Source: a virus
IMG/VR virus record: IMGVR_UViG_3300042890_003939
Span: 1 to 23,751 of that record
Strand: one strand, 5' to 3'
Length of the DNA: 23,751 nucleotides
In this document: positions 11,349 to 18,070 of the stretch, piece by piece
Layout of the letters: every line of letters starts with the position of its first letter
How positions within the stretch are numbered: the stretch's first letter is position 1
The notes under the pieces: model-generated
Seen by the model: only the letters and a program-made list of their open reading frames with translations
What the model was told of the DNA's origin: nothing
Databases searched by the model: none
Translations under genes and position numbers: made by a program

Positions 11349-11716
11349 GATACAAAGTAATATATTTTTACCTTCCGCTTTTCTATGACATGATAGGTTC
11401 TCGCATCCATCACTTTGATATGAGTGAGGGATCATCTCTGCTTACAGAACATCCCGGTAATATATATTCTGACGATGCGAGAGACTACTTTTTAATAGAG
11501 GGTAGTAAAGATATCTATAGAGTTTCTACACCGGAGAATCCACACTCTAATTGGTTTGTTAAGATCGTAGAAGAGTCTGATCCTCTGTTTAACTTTGATA
11601 TGGCTTATCTATTAGGTTATGAGGACGATGTTAATATGAATATTAATCTGGAGACATACGGACCTAGTCTTGTACCGCAGTTTGTAGACGACAAAGTACT
11701 CCGAATGCATCACTGA
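11345..11716 (+). CDS. MRYK/HPLFNFD family protein 9
   Basis: A 123-residue member starting MRYKVIYFYLPLF, with EESDPLFNFD at residues 76-85 (Asp replaces the core His) after FVKIV. KDIYRV about 20 residues earlier may be a remnant of the DG sub-motif. The N-terminal third is longer than in most siblings. Coupled to member 8; a GGCCC-TGC-GGGCC hairpin follows its stop. Confidence 0.78.
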   Translation: MRYKVIYFYLPLFYDMIGSRIHHFDMSEGSSLLTEHPGNIYSDDARDYFLIEGSKDIYRVSTPENPHSNWFVKIVEESDPLFNFDMAYLLGYEDDVNMNINLETYGPSLVPQFVDDKVLRMHH

Positions 11717-11747
11717 GCGGCAGACAAAAAGACCACGAGCGGCATGA

Positions 11748-11765
11748 GGCCCTGCGGGCCATTTG
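11748..11765 (+). terminator. possible weak terminator hairpin
   Basis: GGCCC-TGC-GGGCC stem (11748-11760) followed by ATTTG. The stem is short and the T-tract poor; it separates the member 8-9 and 10-11 operons. Confidence 0.4.
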
Positions 11766-11773
11766 TATAAATA
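11766..11773 (+). promoter_or_regulatory. late promoter (TATAAATA)
   Basis: A perfect T4-type TATAAATA 7 nt before ATG 11781. Confidence 0.7.
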
Positions 11774-11780
11774 TAATCAG

Positions 11781-12200
11781 ATGAGGTATAAGAAATTCCA
11801 GATATCGGGCGCTATCGAATTAGACGAGATCGATACCCTTTGGATAACCGATATTGATATCGTTGATGGTAGTATCCTCGAGCATGATAGAGTGCCAGAA
11901 GAAGCTCTTGAGGGTCCAGGTCATCATAAGGGGTTATATGAGTTTCTTAAGGTAGATAAGTATCTCTATAAGCGTGTTGATGCTGGTAGTGATATAGATG
12001 AAGATTACGGTAACGCTACGAGATACTATTATGTCTTACCGGAGACACACCCTGGATTTAATTTCGATGTAATATACAAAGCGAGTGAAGATGATATCTA
12101 TATGGCTTTCTTTAATGGTCCTGAAGAACGTGAAGACGATGCTCGTACAGTCTTACATCGCTACCTTCCTGAATTTGTAAATAGAAACACATACGAATGA
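11781..12200 (+). CDS. MRYK/HPLFNFD family protein 10
   Basis: A 139-residue member, the longest, starting MRYKKFQISGAI, with PETHPGFNFD at residues 87-96 after RYYYVL. The N-terminal part is acidic (DEIDTLWITDIDIVDGS). The frame opens at 11763, but that would start inside the TATAAATA promoter; ATG 11781 matches all siblings and the late-promoter spacing. ATGA coupling joins it to member 11. Confidence 0.8.
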   Translation: MRYKKFQISGAIELDEIDTLWITDIDIVDGSILEHDRVPEEALEGPGHHKGLYEFLKVDKYLYKRVDAGSDIDEDYGNATRYYYVLPETHPGFNFDVIYKASEDDIYMAFFNGPEEREDDARTVLHRYLPEFVNRNTYE

Positions 12201-12514
12201 GATACAAAAGCTTTACAATAGACGCGCAAGTTGCAGATTATAATGAATATGATGATCTACCATCATTGATGTACGTTGAGATACACAATGTTGTTATAGC
12301 AGGTTCAACACAGGCGCTTCCTAAATGGGCATCGGATAAACAAGTAGTTATGAAAGAAGATCATCCTGCTTTTAACTTTGATGTATGGGCTAACGAGATA
12401 GAATTTATCGATGAAGATAGACGCGATTTTATGGGTACTGTGGAATTAGATGAGTTTATGATTAAACACTTTCCACAAGTAATGAGATACTATAGAGATA
12501 ACGAGTTTTTATAA
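12197..12514 (+). CDS. MRYK/HPLFNFD family protein 11
   Basis: A 105-residue member, the shortest, starting MRYKSFTIDAQV, with KEDHPAFNFD at residues 53-62 after QVVM. It is acidic, with a C-terminal helix-rich segment (VELDEFMIKHFPQVMRYYRDNEF). It is the last family gene in the window and is coupled to member 10. No known domain. Confidence 0.8.
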   Translation: MRYKSFTIDAQVADYNEYDDLPSLMYVEIHNVVIAGSTQALPKWASDKQVVMKEDHPAFNFDVWANEIEFIDEDRRDFMGTVELDEFMIKHFPQVMRYYRDNEFL

Positions 12515-12521
12515 TCATTGA

Positions 12522-12529
12522 TATAAATA
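12522..12529 (+). promoter_or_regulatory. late promoter (TATAAATA)
   Basis: A perfect TATAAATA, GATAT, ATG 12535: spacing 5. Confidence 0.75.
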
Positions 12530-12534
12530 GATAT

Positions 12535-12819
12535 ATGTCTACTAAAAGTGATTTTATAATGTTCTCAGAGATGTATGATAACATCTATAGAGAAGCTGAT
12601 ACAAGCACTGCTCCAGGTATGGGTGATGTTAGTACATCCGGTACACCTGATACAGTTACTTCACCAGCTCCAGCTACCGGTACTGCCGGTGTAAGTACAG
12701 GGCCTATATCTTCTGCTCTTATGAGCCTTCAATCAGAATTACAAAAAGCTGGTCTTGGTTCACATCCTGAAGTTATTCAACATGTTCAAGGTTTAACAGG
12801 TATCATTCAAGGTAAATGA
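12535..12819 (+). CDS. small late protein, Ser/Thr/Pro/Gly-rich
   Basis: A 94-residue protein, MSTKSDFIMFSEMYDNIYRE..., with a helical N-terminus, a low-complexity Thr/Ser/Pro/Gly middle (about 24-58) and a C-terminal helix (ALMSLQSELQKAGLG). The N-terminus resembles that of the acidic late protein at 9494 (KSDQVLMWEAF against KSDFIMFSEMY), hinting at a shared targeting signal. It is driven by a perfect late promoter and ATGA-coupled to the next gene. A small virion or head component is the likeliest role, by inference. Confidence 0.7.
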   Translation: MSTKSDFIMFSEMYDNIYREADTSTAPGMGDVSTSGTPDTVTSPAPATGTAGVSTGPISSALMSLQSELQKAGLGSHPEVIQHVQGLTGIIQGK

Positions 12820-13277
12820 TAACATTTAAACAATACCTTTTAACAGAGAATATTGTATATGGTGTTAGAATAAACATACTAGGTCTATCACCAAGTGAAG
12901 AATTATTACCATCATCAGCACCGTATGGGTTTTGGGTAGATCGTTCTGGTAATTATAAATCTATCCCTAGCTTTTCATCTGGTGGTCATGCACAAGCTGC
13001 GAAGGAGATCATTATGAATGCTTATGATTATAAAGATGAAACTAATACACTAACCAGAGATGAAGAGCGCGAATTTAGTAAAGCAGTAGGAGCTGGGTTT
13101 AATTCTCTATATAAGATTCTTTTCGAGCTTAACTATATGCATGTCGTTAAAGGTGGTAATACATATTACCACTATAATACAGAAGGTAGCGTGATAACGA
13201 CATCGCAGTTAAGATTCCTTAATAATTTAAAACAGACGTATCGTACCGATATTGAACGTAGTAAAGAGATATATTAA
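12816..13277 (+). CDS. late protein with capsid-targeting-like start
   Basis: A 153-residue protein starting MITFKQYLLTENIV. The opening resembles T4-type capsid-targeting leaders of the MKTxxEF-[IL]-x-E kind and contains LLTE followed by Asn, close to the T4 gp21 cleavage pattern. The rest is mixed alpha/beta: PYGFWVDRSGNYKSIPSFSSGGHAQAAK, then helices (FNSLYKILFELNYMHVV) and a Tyr-rich hairpin. No family recognised; a virion-internal protein is possible. It overlaps the convergent minus-strand gene by 4 nt. Confidence 0.7.
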   Translation: MITFKQYLLTENIVYGVRINILGLSPSEELLPSSAPYGFWVDRSGNYKSIPSFSSGGHAQAAKEIIMNAYDYKDETNTLTRDEEREFSKAVGAGFNSLYKILFELNYMHVVKGGNTYYHYNTEGSVITTSQLRFLNNLKQTYRTDIERSKEIY

Positions 13278-13453
13278 CTAGCGAGTGTTGCTTCTTCTAG
13301 TTCTTGTTTAGAGACATGAAACTTACATTTATTAGCCTGAAAAAATACCTTATTACCTTCTATTCTATAAACAGTAATATAATCAACTGTTGAGCATCCT
13401 AGATTAGCTAGTTCCTGCTTAAATTCTTCCGTAATATATACACGCTCTTCCAT
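13274..13453 (-). CDS. 59-aa small protein, unknown
   Basis: A 59-residue minus-strand ORF, MEERVYITEEFKQELANLGC..., ending in KVFFQANKCKFHVSKQELEEA. The order strand, turn, strand, then [VS]-K-x-E-L-E at the end resembles the second half of the 68-residue protein at 16384. It lies downstream of the lysozyme-like gene on the same strand, 21 nt after its stop, with TTAAATTA as a possible weak late -10. No function assigned. Confidence 0.6.
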   Translation of the reverse strand: MEERVYITEEFKQELANLGCSTVDYITVYRIEGNKVFFQANKCKFHVSKQELEEATLAS

Positions 13454-13474
13454 ACGTATAATTTAATCTATTAC

Positions 13475-14263
13475 TTATACTTTACCATCAATGAAATCGG
13501 ATATTTTTGCTTTTCCACTAAAAATTAATGAATTACTTCTATTGCGTTTAGCTACACTACCTCCTCGACCTGTCGCTTGCCTCTCTTTTAACTCAGCCGA
13601 ATTAAGATATTCAGCTGCTGCTCTTTTAAATAAGCCTTTTTTTAGATATACAGGCCATTTATAAGTACTCTTGATTTCGCCTCTAAAGTGAGCATCAAGT
13701 AAAGCTATTTTCTGATCGTCTGAAAGTTTATTCCACACAGGTGCAAATATTCTCTTAATATCACTATACTTTAAACGAATATCTCTATCAAATATTGCTA
13801 ATGCTTGCTTAGGTGTTATTGATGTTGGATCGCCTGGAAGTACTTTATGACCAATGCCAATTGTAGGGTTACCAGCTTTAGCGTCATCAGGTCTCACGGT
13901 TAAGAATTTCGCGTTTGATTTACTGTATATATCTGTACCATAAATTTCGTGCTGAGTAATATATGGTTTAGCTCTGCTAATAATATCCTCATCACTAGAT
14001 CTTTTTTGTATATGTTGTGATGGTAATGGTTTATTTGGCTTAACTAATACAGCGGCTTGCTTAATAGCTTGTTTAGCAACTGGATCCGATGTCTGTGTAG
14101 CAGCTTGCTGTAGAGCTTGGATCTTTTCTTGTGACGGAGCCATACTTTTTTCAAGCTCTTTGTTGATAGCTTTTACACCGTATGTAGCAACTGAACCTAT
14201 TAATGCAGCTAAACCAACTGATCTCATTATATCCATTACTCCTTCATCGAACTGCTCTGTCAT
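13475..14263 (-). CDS. membrane-anchored T4-lysozyme-like protein (GH24-type)
   Basis: A 262-residue protein. Residues 12-33 form a hydrophobic segment (MRSVGLAALIGSVATYGV), followed by an Ala/Gln/Lys helical linker (40-75) and a lysozyme domain from about 95: E106 as candidate catalytic acid, PTIGIGH at 133-139 (the T4-lysozyme TIGIGH loop), ITPKQALAIFDRDI matching the T4 ITKDEAEKLFNQDV helix, and a late R-Q-x-T-G-R-x4-AKR segment. It would cleave peptidoglycan glycan strands. The anchor and the FDEG start suggest a virion-associated or membrane-tethered enzyme, distinct from the endolysin at 15486. Driven by a minus-strand AATAAATA. Confidence 0.8.
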   Translation of the reverse strand: MTEQFDEGVMDIMRSVGLAALIGSVATYGVKAINKELEKSMAPSQEKIQALQQAATQTSDPVAKQAIKQAAVLVKPNKPLPSQHIQKRSSDEDIISRAKPYITQHEIYGTDIYSKSNAKFLTVRPDDAKAGNPTIGIGHKVLPGDPTSITPKQALAIFDRDIRLKYSDIKRIFAPVWNKLSDDQKIALLDAHFRGEIKSTYKWPVYLKKGLFKRAAAEYLNSAELKERQATGRGGSVAKRNRSNSLIFSGKAKISDFIDGKV

Positions 14264-14269
14264 ATAGTT

Positions 14270-14277
14270 TATTTATT
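14270..14277 (-). promoter_or_regulatory. late-type promoter (AATAAATA)
   Basis: AATAAATA on the minus strand, 6 nt before the lysozyme-like start. Confidence 0.6.
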
Positions 14278-14301
14278 CTATTGATATATTAGACCTTTAT
14301 A

Positions 14302-14309
14302 ATAAAATA
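14302..14309 (+). promoter_or_regulatory. late-like promoter (ATAAAATA)
   Basis: ATAAAATA, TCTAC, ATG 14315: spacing 5. An overlapping TATAAT lies at 14298-14303. Confidence 0.4.
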
Positions 14310-14314
14310 TCTAC

Positions 14315-14437
14315 ATGAAGAACGGTACTAGAGCAGCTAATAAAATCAAACGTAAAGGTATTCATGCTAAGAGTAAAACCTCACATCTTAAGCAATCTAA
14401 GAACTACAAGAAGAAATATCGCGGTCAAGGTAAGTAA
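14315..14437 (+). CDS. 40-aa basic conserved small phage protein
   Basis: A 40-residue very basic ORF, MKNGTRAANKIKRKGIHAKS..., ending in YKKKYRGQGK. The pattern KG-x-HAK-[ST]-KTS then SKNYKK-x-YRGQG is one I recognise from tiny proteins in many T4-like phages; the function is unknown. Nucleic-acid binding would fit the charge. It ends one base before thyX begins, so the two are cotranscribed. Confidence 0.72.
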   Translation: MKNGTRAANKIKRKGIHAKSKTSHLKQSKNYKKKYRGQGK

Positions 14438-14438
14438 T

Positions 14439-15182
14439 ATGGAAGTTAAATTAGTAGATAGTATGGGGTCTGATCTCTCAGTAGTTAACGCTGCTAGGGT
14501 ATCATTTGATAAGATCTCAGATTGGGATTATACAGTTGATCCTAATGATGTTAACTCATTAGGAGTTGAAAATAAAACTCTAAAAGAAGCTGATAAGCGT
14601 ATTATTAAGTTTCTAGCTAGAGAGAATCACTGGACACCATTTGGACATGCATCACTTTCATTCCATATTAAGGCTCCTATCTTTGTAGCTCGTCAACTCG
14701 GTAAGCATCAGGTAGGGTTAGTGTGGAATGAGATTAGTAGACGTTATGTAGATAGTCCTCCTGAGTTTTATTACCCTTGTGGATGGCGTAAACGAAATGA
14801 AGATAAAAAGCAAGGATCGTATGAAGATGAATTCATCGATGGTTTTGAATATCAACATCCTTTTATGAGAGATGTTAATGATAATTTACTACCACCGACA
14901 ATGATTAAGACGAGTGAACTTGTATATCAAGCAGTTAATCAAGCTTCAAGTGCGTATAGATTAATGCTCGAAGCTGGTATATGCCCTGAACAGGCTCGTA
15001 TGGTTCTACCACAGAACATGTATACTGAATGGTACTGGACCGGTTCGTTGATTGCATTTGCTCGTGTATGTAAGCTTAGACTTAAGAAAGATACACAGAA
15101 AGAAACAAGAGATGTTGCTGAGCTGATTAATACAATTGCTGAAGATCTATTCCCTGTAAGTTGGGAAAGTCTAATGCAATAA
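14439..15182 (+). CDS. thyX: flavin-dependent thymidylate synthase ThyX
   Basis: A 247-residue protein that converts dUMP to dTMP using methylenetetrahydrofolate, FAD and NADPH. The signature region is RQLGKHQVGLVWNEISRRY at residues 85-103, a phage-type variant of the RHR-x5-NE-x-S-x-RY ThyX motif with one extra residue before NE. Other family features are VNAARVSF (16-23), ENHWTPFGHASLSF (62-75) with its FGH turn, and the late QARMVLPQN-x-YT-x-WYWT segment that binds dUMP. Length is typical. The frame opens earlier (14364), but that overlaps the 40-residue gene out of frame; ATG 14439 is chosen. A terminator follows. Together with NrdAB it supplies dNTPs. Confidence 0.97.
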   Translation: MEVKLVDSMGSDLSVVNAARVSFDKISDWDYTVDPNDVNSLGVENKTLKEADKRIIKFLARENHWTPFGHASLSFHIKAPIFVARQLGKHQVGLVWNEISRRYVDSPPEFYYPCGWRKRNEDKKQGSYEDEFIDGFEYQHPFMRDVNDNLLPPTMIKTSELVYQAVNQASSAYRLMLEAGICPEQARMVLPQNMYTEWYWTGSLIAFARVCKLRLKKDTQKETRDVAELINTIAEDLFPVSWESLMQ

Positions 15183-15190
15183 TATAAATC

Positions 15191-15222
15191 AAAAAGACCC
15201 GCTCTTAAAGAGTGGGTCTTTC
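15191..15222. terminator. bidirectional Rho-independent terminator
   Basis: AAAGACCC-GCTCT / AGAGT-GGGTCTTT hairpin (15193-15221) with A-run before and T-run after, between convergent thyX and the holin-like gene. Confidence 0.85.
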
Positions 15223-15246
15223 TGGTTAGATTGGTATGTGTTTAAA

Positions 15247-15444
15247 TTACTTTTGCTTAGCTTTACCAACATTAAGAGCTAAGAAATCGACAACGCGGTA
15301 TACCTTGGAAAGGGATGTACCCTTCTTTGGAGTTGGTGTGATAGCTGCAACTGAAGAAGCGAGCGTGACAGCTGCTGTTAAGATGCTATACCAAGGGGTT
15401 GACTTTACTAATTGTAATACTAATTCTGTTGTGAGATTATTCAT
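15247..15444 (-). CDS. small holin-like membrane protein
   Basis: A 65-residue protein, MNNLTTELVLQLVKSTPWYS..., with one hydrophobic span (about 18-36, YSILTAAVTLASSVAAI), then TPTPKKGTSLSKVYRVVDFLALNVGKAK. The helix followed by P-x-PK and VDFLALNxGKAK matches my memory of small proteins annotated as holins next to phage endolysins. Divergent from the endolysin gene, with a late-type promoter of its own. A lysis role is likely but unproven. Confidence 0.65.
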   Translation of the reverse strand: MNNLTTELVLQLVKSTPWYSILTAAVTLASSVAAITPTPKKGTSLSKVYRVVDFLALNVGKAKQK

Positions 15445-15452
15445 AACATTAT

Positions 15453-15460
15453 TATTTAAT
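15453..15460 (-). promoter_or_regulatory. late-type promoter (ATTAAATA), minus
   Basis: ATTAAATA on the minus strand, 8 nt before the holin-like start; back to back with the endolysin promoter. Confidence 0.5.
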
Positions 15461-15469
15461 CATCACTAC

Positions 15470-15477
15470 ATTAAATA
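15470..15477 (+). promoter_or_regulatory. late-type promoter (ATTAAATA), plus
   Basis: ATTAAATA 8 nt before ATG 15486 of the endolysin gene. It mirrors the minus-strand site in spacing. Confidence 0.5.
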
Positions 15478-15485
15478 CTTGTGTT

Positions 15486-16370
15486 ATGGAATTTAACGGA
15501 AAAAAAGACATTGTTAAAACTGTTCAAGCTCTTGTAGGTGTTGATGCAGATGGTATTAGTGGTAAAAATACATTAGCCGCTATTGGTGCAAAACTTGGCG
15601 TAGCAGGTAGTATTAAATCTATTCAAGACGCTGTTGGTGTAGGTGCTGATGGTATTGATGGACCAGGTACATGGAAAGCTATTGCTGCTAAGCTAGGTGT
15701 AAAGAATCAGATTACAGATAGTGTTACCCAGCATGCACCAGCTAGTGTTCCTCCTGCTGGTATTAGTGCTAATGCATATAAGCTTATCTTAGAATATGAA
15801 GTAGGTGGTGGTCCAGGTTATTATAATAAAGCACTTAAGCATCCTTGTTACCCAGGTGGTGAAAGCGGTGTTACTATTGGTATTGGTTATGATATGGGCT
15901 ACAATACAGCAGCACAATTTGCAACTGATTGGAAAGGTGTACTTGATGCTGGTTCATATAGTCGTCTTGCTGAACACCTTGGTAAGAAGAGCAGTAACGC
16001 TAAAGCTGCTATTCCGAGTGTTAAAGATATCTCTATTCCATGGGAAGCTGCTGAAGTAGTATTCAAAAGCAATACCCTACCTCGCTTTATTAAAGAAACA
16101 ACTAAGGCGTTTCCAGGTGCAGAAAAACTTCATGAAGATACTTTTGGCGCTCTTGTTAGCTTAGTATTTAACCGTGGTGGTAGTACGAGTGGTGGTTCAC
16201 GTGCTGAAATGTTAAACATTAAGAATGCTATTGCTTCTAACCGTTCTGATATCTACAATTATATCGCTCAGCAGATTATCGATATGAAACGTCTTTGGGT
16301 TGGTAAGGGGTTAGATGGGCTTTTAACTAGAAGAAATGATGAAGCAAAGCTTGTAAAATCTTGCGCTTAA
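15486..16370 (+). CDS. endolysin: two cell-wall-binding repeats plus lysozyme domain
   Basis: A 294-residue protein. Two tandem peptidoglycan-binding-type repeats lie at residues 8-38 (VQALVGVDADGISG then LAAIGAKLG) and 43-72 (IQDAVGVGADGIDG then WKAIAAKLG), followed by a Pro/Ala linker and a catalytic domain from about 95: candidate Glu in ILEYEVGGG (E103/E105), SGVTIGIGYDMG (128-138), and a late FGALVSLVFNRGGS helix typical of T4-lysozyme- or pesticin-like muramidases. It has no signal peptide, so a holin is needed for release. It lies divergent to the holin-like gene. Confidence 0.88.
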   Translation: MEFNGKKDIVKTVQALVGVDADGISGKNTLAAIGAKLGVAGSIKSIQDAVGVGADGIDGPGTWKAIAAKLGVKNQITDSVTQHAPASVPPAGISANAYKLILEYEVGGGPGYYNKALKHPCYPGGESGVTIGIGYDMGYNTAAQFATDWKGVLDAGSYSRLAEHLGKKSSNAKAAIPSVKDISIPWEAAEVVFKSNTLPRFIKETTKAFPGAEKLHEDTFGALVSLVFNRGGSTSGGSRAEMLNIKNAIASNRSDIYNYIAQQIIDMKRLWVGKGLDGLLTRRNDEAKLVKSCA

Positions 16371-16371
16371 A

Positions 16372-16378
16372 GTAAATA
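16372..16378 (+). promoter_or_regulatory. late-type promoter (GTAAATA)
   Basis: GTAAATA, ATTGT, ATG 16384: spacing 5. Confidence 0.45.
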
Positions 16379-16383
16379 ATTGT

Positions 16384-16590
16384 ATGTTAAAAAGACTATC
16401 AGAGCAGGAAATTCAGTTGTGTGGTAAAGGTAACTGTTGCCCTATTATTACAAAGATCGATGAAGATAACTACGAAGTACTTGACGATTACGGTAATAAG
16501 ATTAAGGTTAAAAAGAGTGAATTGGAGCTTGTAGCAGATGCTGTTAAAGCTCTTGATAAGCCAAAAGAAGATACTTTAATCTGTGGTTAA
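16384..16590 (+). CDS. conserved small phage protein with NCCPII...DDYGN
   Basis: A 68-residue protein, MLKRLSEQEIQLCGKGNCCP..., with GNCCPII-x-KI, then YEVLDDYGNKIKVKKSELE. I recognise this layout (G-x-CCP, then D[DY]-x-GN-x-[IV]-x-[MV]) from small phage proteins of unknown function. The adjacent cysteines and a third Cys at position 13 could bind a metal. Its last 8 bases overlap the next gene. Confidence 0.72.
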   Translation: MLKRLSEQEIQLCGKGNCCPIITKIDEDNYEVLDDYGNKIKVKKSELELVADAVKALDKPKEDTLICG

Positions 16591-16852
16591 TTTAGTATTA
16601 CATACTATTTCTTGTATCGGGCTGTGCTTTATTTTAAAGTATGGCTCGATACTTTCTTTTTTTAGAGATAAACTTGTTAAGTATAAATACTTTAAAGAAT
16701 TATTTTCTTGCTCTCTCTGCTTAGGATTCTGGGCAGGTATATTTACAGGTATAATAGGAGATTATAATCCTATAGTATTTGCTACATACGGTGCTGCAGT
16801 CTGCTGGTATGCAGATCATATTCTTGATCTTATTATTTCAAAGTATCAATAA
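16583..16852 (+). CDS. conserved phage membrane protein with CxLCLGFW motif
   Basis: An 89-residue protein with three hydrophobic segments (about 2-20, 45-60, 64-82) and an ELFSCSLCLGFWAGIFTG core. A C-x-x-C-x-GFW membrane motif is found in small phage and bacterial membrane proteins of unknown function. GTG 16583 is the best visible start and overlaps the upstream stop by 8 nt; no ATG is available in frame before the first span. Its end overlaps the convergent minus-strand gene by 20 nt. Confidence 0.7.
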   Translation: MVNLVLHTISCIGLCFILKYGSILSFFRDKLVKYKYFKELFSCSLCLGFWAGIFTGIIGDYNPIVFATYGAAVCWYADHILDLIISKYQ

Positions 16853-17183
16853 ATTGTAGCAATTCATGTAATTGCTCGCAAGCGAATCCCATTCCACGAT
16901 CTGTTGCATCTTGTAGCAGATCGTTTACTTTTTTCTTTACCGCGTTAACGGATACAATACGTTCATCTTCTTCTTCGAATGTAATGTTTGTCTCACCCAT
17001 AGAATAAGCTGTACCTGCATTACCCGGTACTGTGGTAGGTATCATACCTTTTGTACCGTATGAATTTTTAGGTCCCCAGGTATCTGATGCACCTGGTGTA
17101 TAATTCTTATCAGCGTATGGATTAGAAGTTAAATCAATACCTTCATATAAAAGTCCAAGCTCATTAAAACCGTATTTACTCAT
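16833..17183 (-). CDS. late protein, unknown, with NELGLLYEGI start
   Basis: A 116-residue protein, MSKYGFNELGLLYEGIDLTS..., with a Gly/Asn/Tyr/Pro-rich middle (about 20-65) and a helical C-terminus (VSVNAVKKKVNDLLQDATDRG, then EQLHELLQFIDTLK). The LLYEG near the start resembles a prohead-protease processing site, as in other late proteins here. Driven by a minus-strand CTAAATA. A minor virion protein is a reasonable guess; no homology recognised. Confidence 0.68.
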   Translation of the reverse strand: MSKYGFNELGLLYEGIDLTSNPYADKNYTPGASDTWGPKNSYGTKGMIPTTVPGNAGTAYSMGETNITFEEEDERIVSVNAVKKKVNDLLQDATDRGMGFACEQLHELLQFIDTLK

Positions 17184-17189
17184 TGCTTA

Positions 17190-17196
17190 TATTTAG
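17190..17196 (-). promoter_or_regulatory. late-type promoter (CTAAATA), minus
   Basis: CTAAATA on the minus strand, 6 nt before the start at 17183. Confidence 0.55.
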
Positions 17197-17219
17197 TGGA
17201 TAACCTCTAAAAAGATAGT

Positions 17220-17225
17220 TATAAT
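17220..17225 (+). promoter_or_regulatory. TATAAT -10 without GGGAAC
   Basis: TATAAT 6 nt before ATG 17232, the leaderless spacing, but with no GGGAAC box upstream. Confidence 0.45.
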
Positions 17226-17231
17226 TATCTT

Positions 17232-17669
17232 ATGATAAAAAAGTCAGTTAGTTACGAGAATATTGCCTTTATGGTAGATCAACTTGCAGAACGCGTTAAG
17301 ACTAACTATGATTATATTATTGGTATTGGTCGAGGCGGACTTATTCCTGCGACGATGCTAGCTTACAAGCTTAATAAAAAGGTATTAATGTTCGGTGTTA
17401 ATACATATAACAATCAAGTTCAAGAAGATAATTACGTCATATACCAACAACCCGACTTCCTTAAATCGGTTAGGTCTAATTATCTTGTTGTAGATGATAT
17501 CTGCGATTCTGGTAATACATTTAATATTTTTAAAAATATGTATAGTAATAATGATCTCTATACATTTGAATATGCATCTCTCTTCGTAAAGGATAAAGCG
17601 TCGCATATGGTTGATTATTATGGATTTTCAGTACCTGAAAAAACGTGGCTAGATTTCCCCTGGGAGTAA
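17232..17669 (+). CDS. purine-type phosphoribosyltransferase
   Basis: A 145-residue type I PRTase. The PRPP-binding loop is VVDDICDSGNTF at residues 86-97; YIIGIGRGGLIPATMLAYKL (28-47) supplies the N-terminal pyrophosphate loop; the C-terminal WLDFPWE hood end resembles xanthine-guanine PRTases (Gpt type). Family enzymes join a purine base to PRPP, giving a nucleotide. It would salvage host bases alongside ThyX and NrdAB; which base cannot be read. Start is 6 nt after a TATAAT. Confidence 0.9.
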   Translation: MIKKSVSYENIAFMVDQLAERVKTNYDYIIGIGRGGLIPATMLAYKLNKKVLMFGVNTYNNQVQEDNYVIYQQPDFLKSVRSNYLVVDDICDSGNTFNIFKNMYSNNDLYTFEYASLFVKDKASHMVDYYGFSVPEKTWLDFPWE

Positions 17670-17671
17670 GT

Positions 17672-17677
17672 TATAAT
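17672..17677 (+). promoter_or_regulatory. TATAAT -10 with weak upstream box
   Basis: TATAAT, AAGGGT, ATG 17684: spacing 6. A GGGAGT upstream is a poor match to GGGAAC with 4-nt spacing. Confidence 0.5.
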
Positions 17678-17683
17678 AAGGGT

Positions 17684-18070
17684 ATGTCCAGATCTGTAAC
17701 CTGTAGAATCTCAGGTAAGTCCTTCGTTTTTGCTACTGAGTATTTTAAGAAGCGTGTTGAAGAATACACCGATGTTGAATCTCTGCAAAAATATTATGTT
17801 ACTAAAAAAGTAAAGTCACTAATTGTAAGAGGTTATAGTGCACAAGAGATTCGTAATATTCTAATTGTAGAGGAAGATAATTTAATTGATGTTGATTCAC
17901 AAGAGATTATAGATATTATGATTTATCATGGCTTAAGAAATGAAACAATTTCAAAGAAAAATAGTAGTAATTTTGCTACACATAAATCCGATCCTGATGT
18001 ATCGGCATTCATAAATAATATAAAGGATTTAAATTATGACCAAGAAATTTATAGCGCAAACAGGCAGTAA
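17684..18070 (+). CDS. phage protein with CRISGKSF start, unknown
   Basis: A 128-residue protein, MSRSVTCRISGKSFVFATEY..., with helical segments (YFKKRVEEYTDVESLQKYYVTKKVKSL), a GYSAQEIRNIL helix, and an acidic middle. The CRISGKSF opening followed by helices resembles phage proteins of unknown function. The frame opens at 17645 inside the PRTase gene; ATG 17684, 6 nt after TATAAT, is chosen. Its last 35 bases overlap the next gene. Confidence 0.7.
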   Translation: MSRSVTCRISGKSFVFATEYFKKRVEEYTDVESLQKYYVTKKVKSLIVRGYSAQEIRNILIVEEDNLIDVDSQEIIDIMIYHGLRNETISKKNSSNFATHKSDPDVSAFINNIKDLNYDQEIYSANRQ

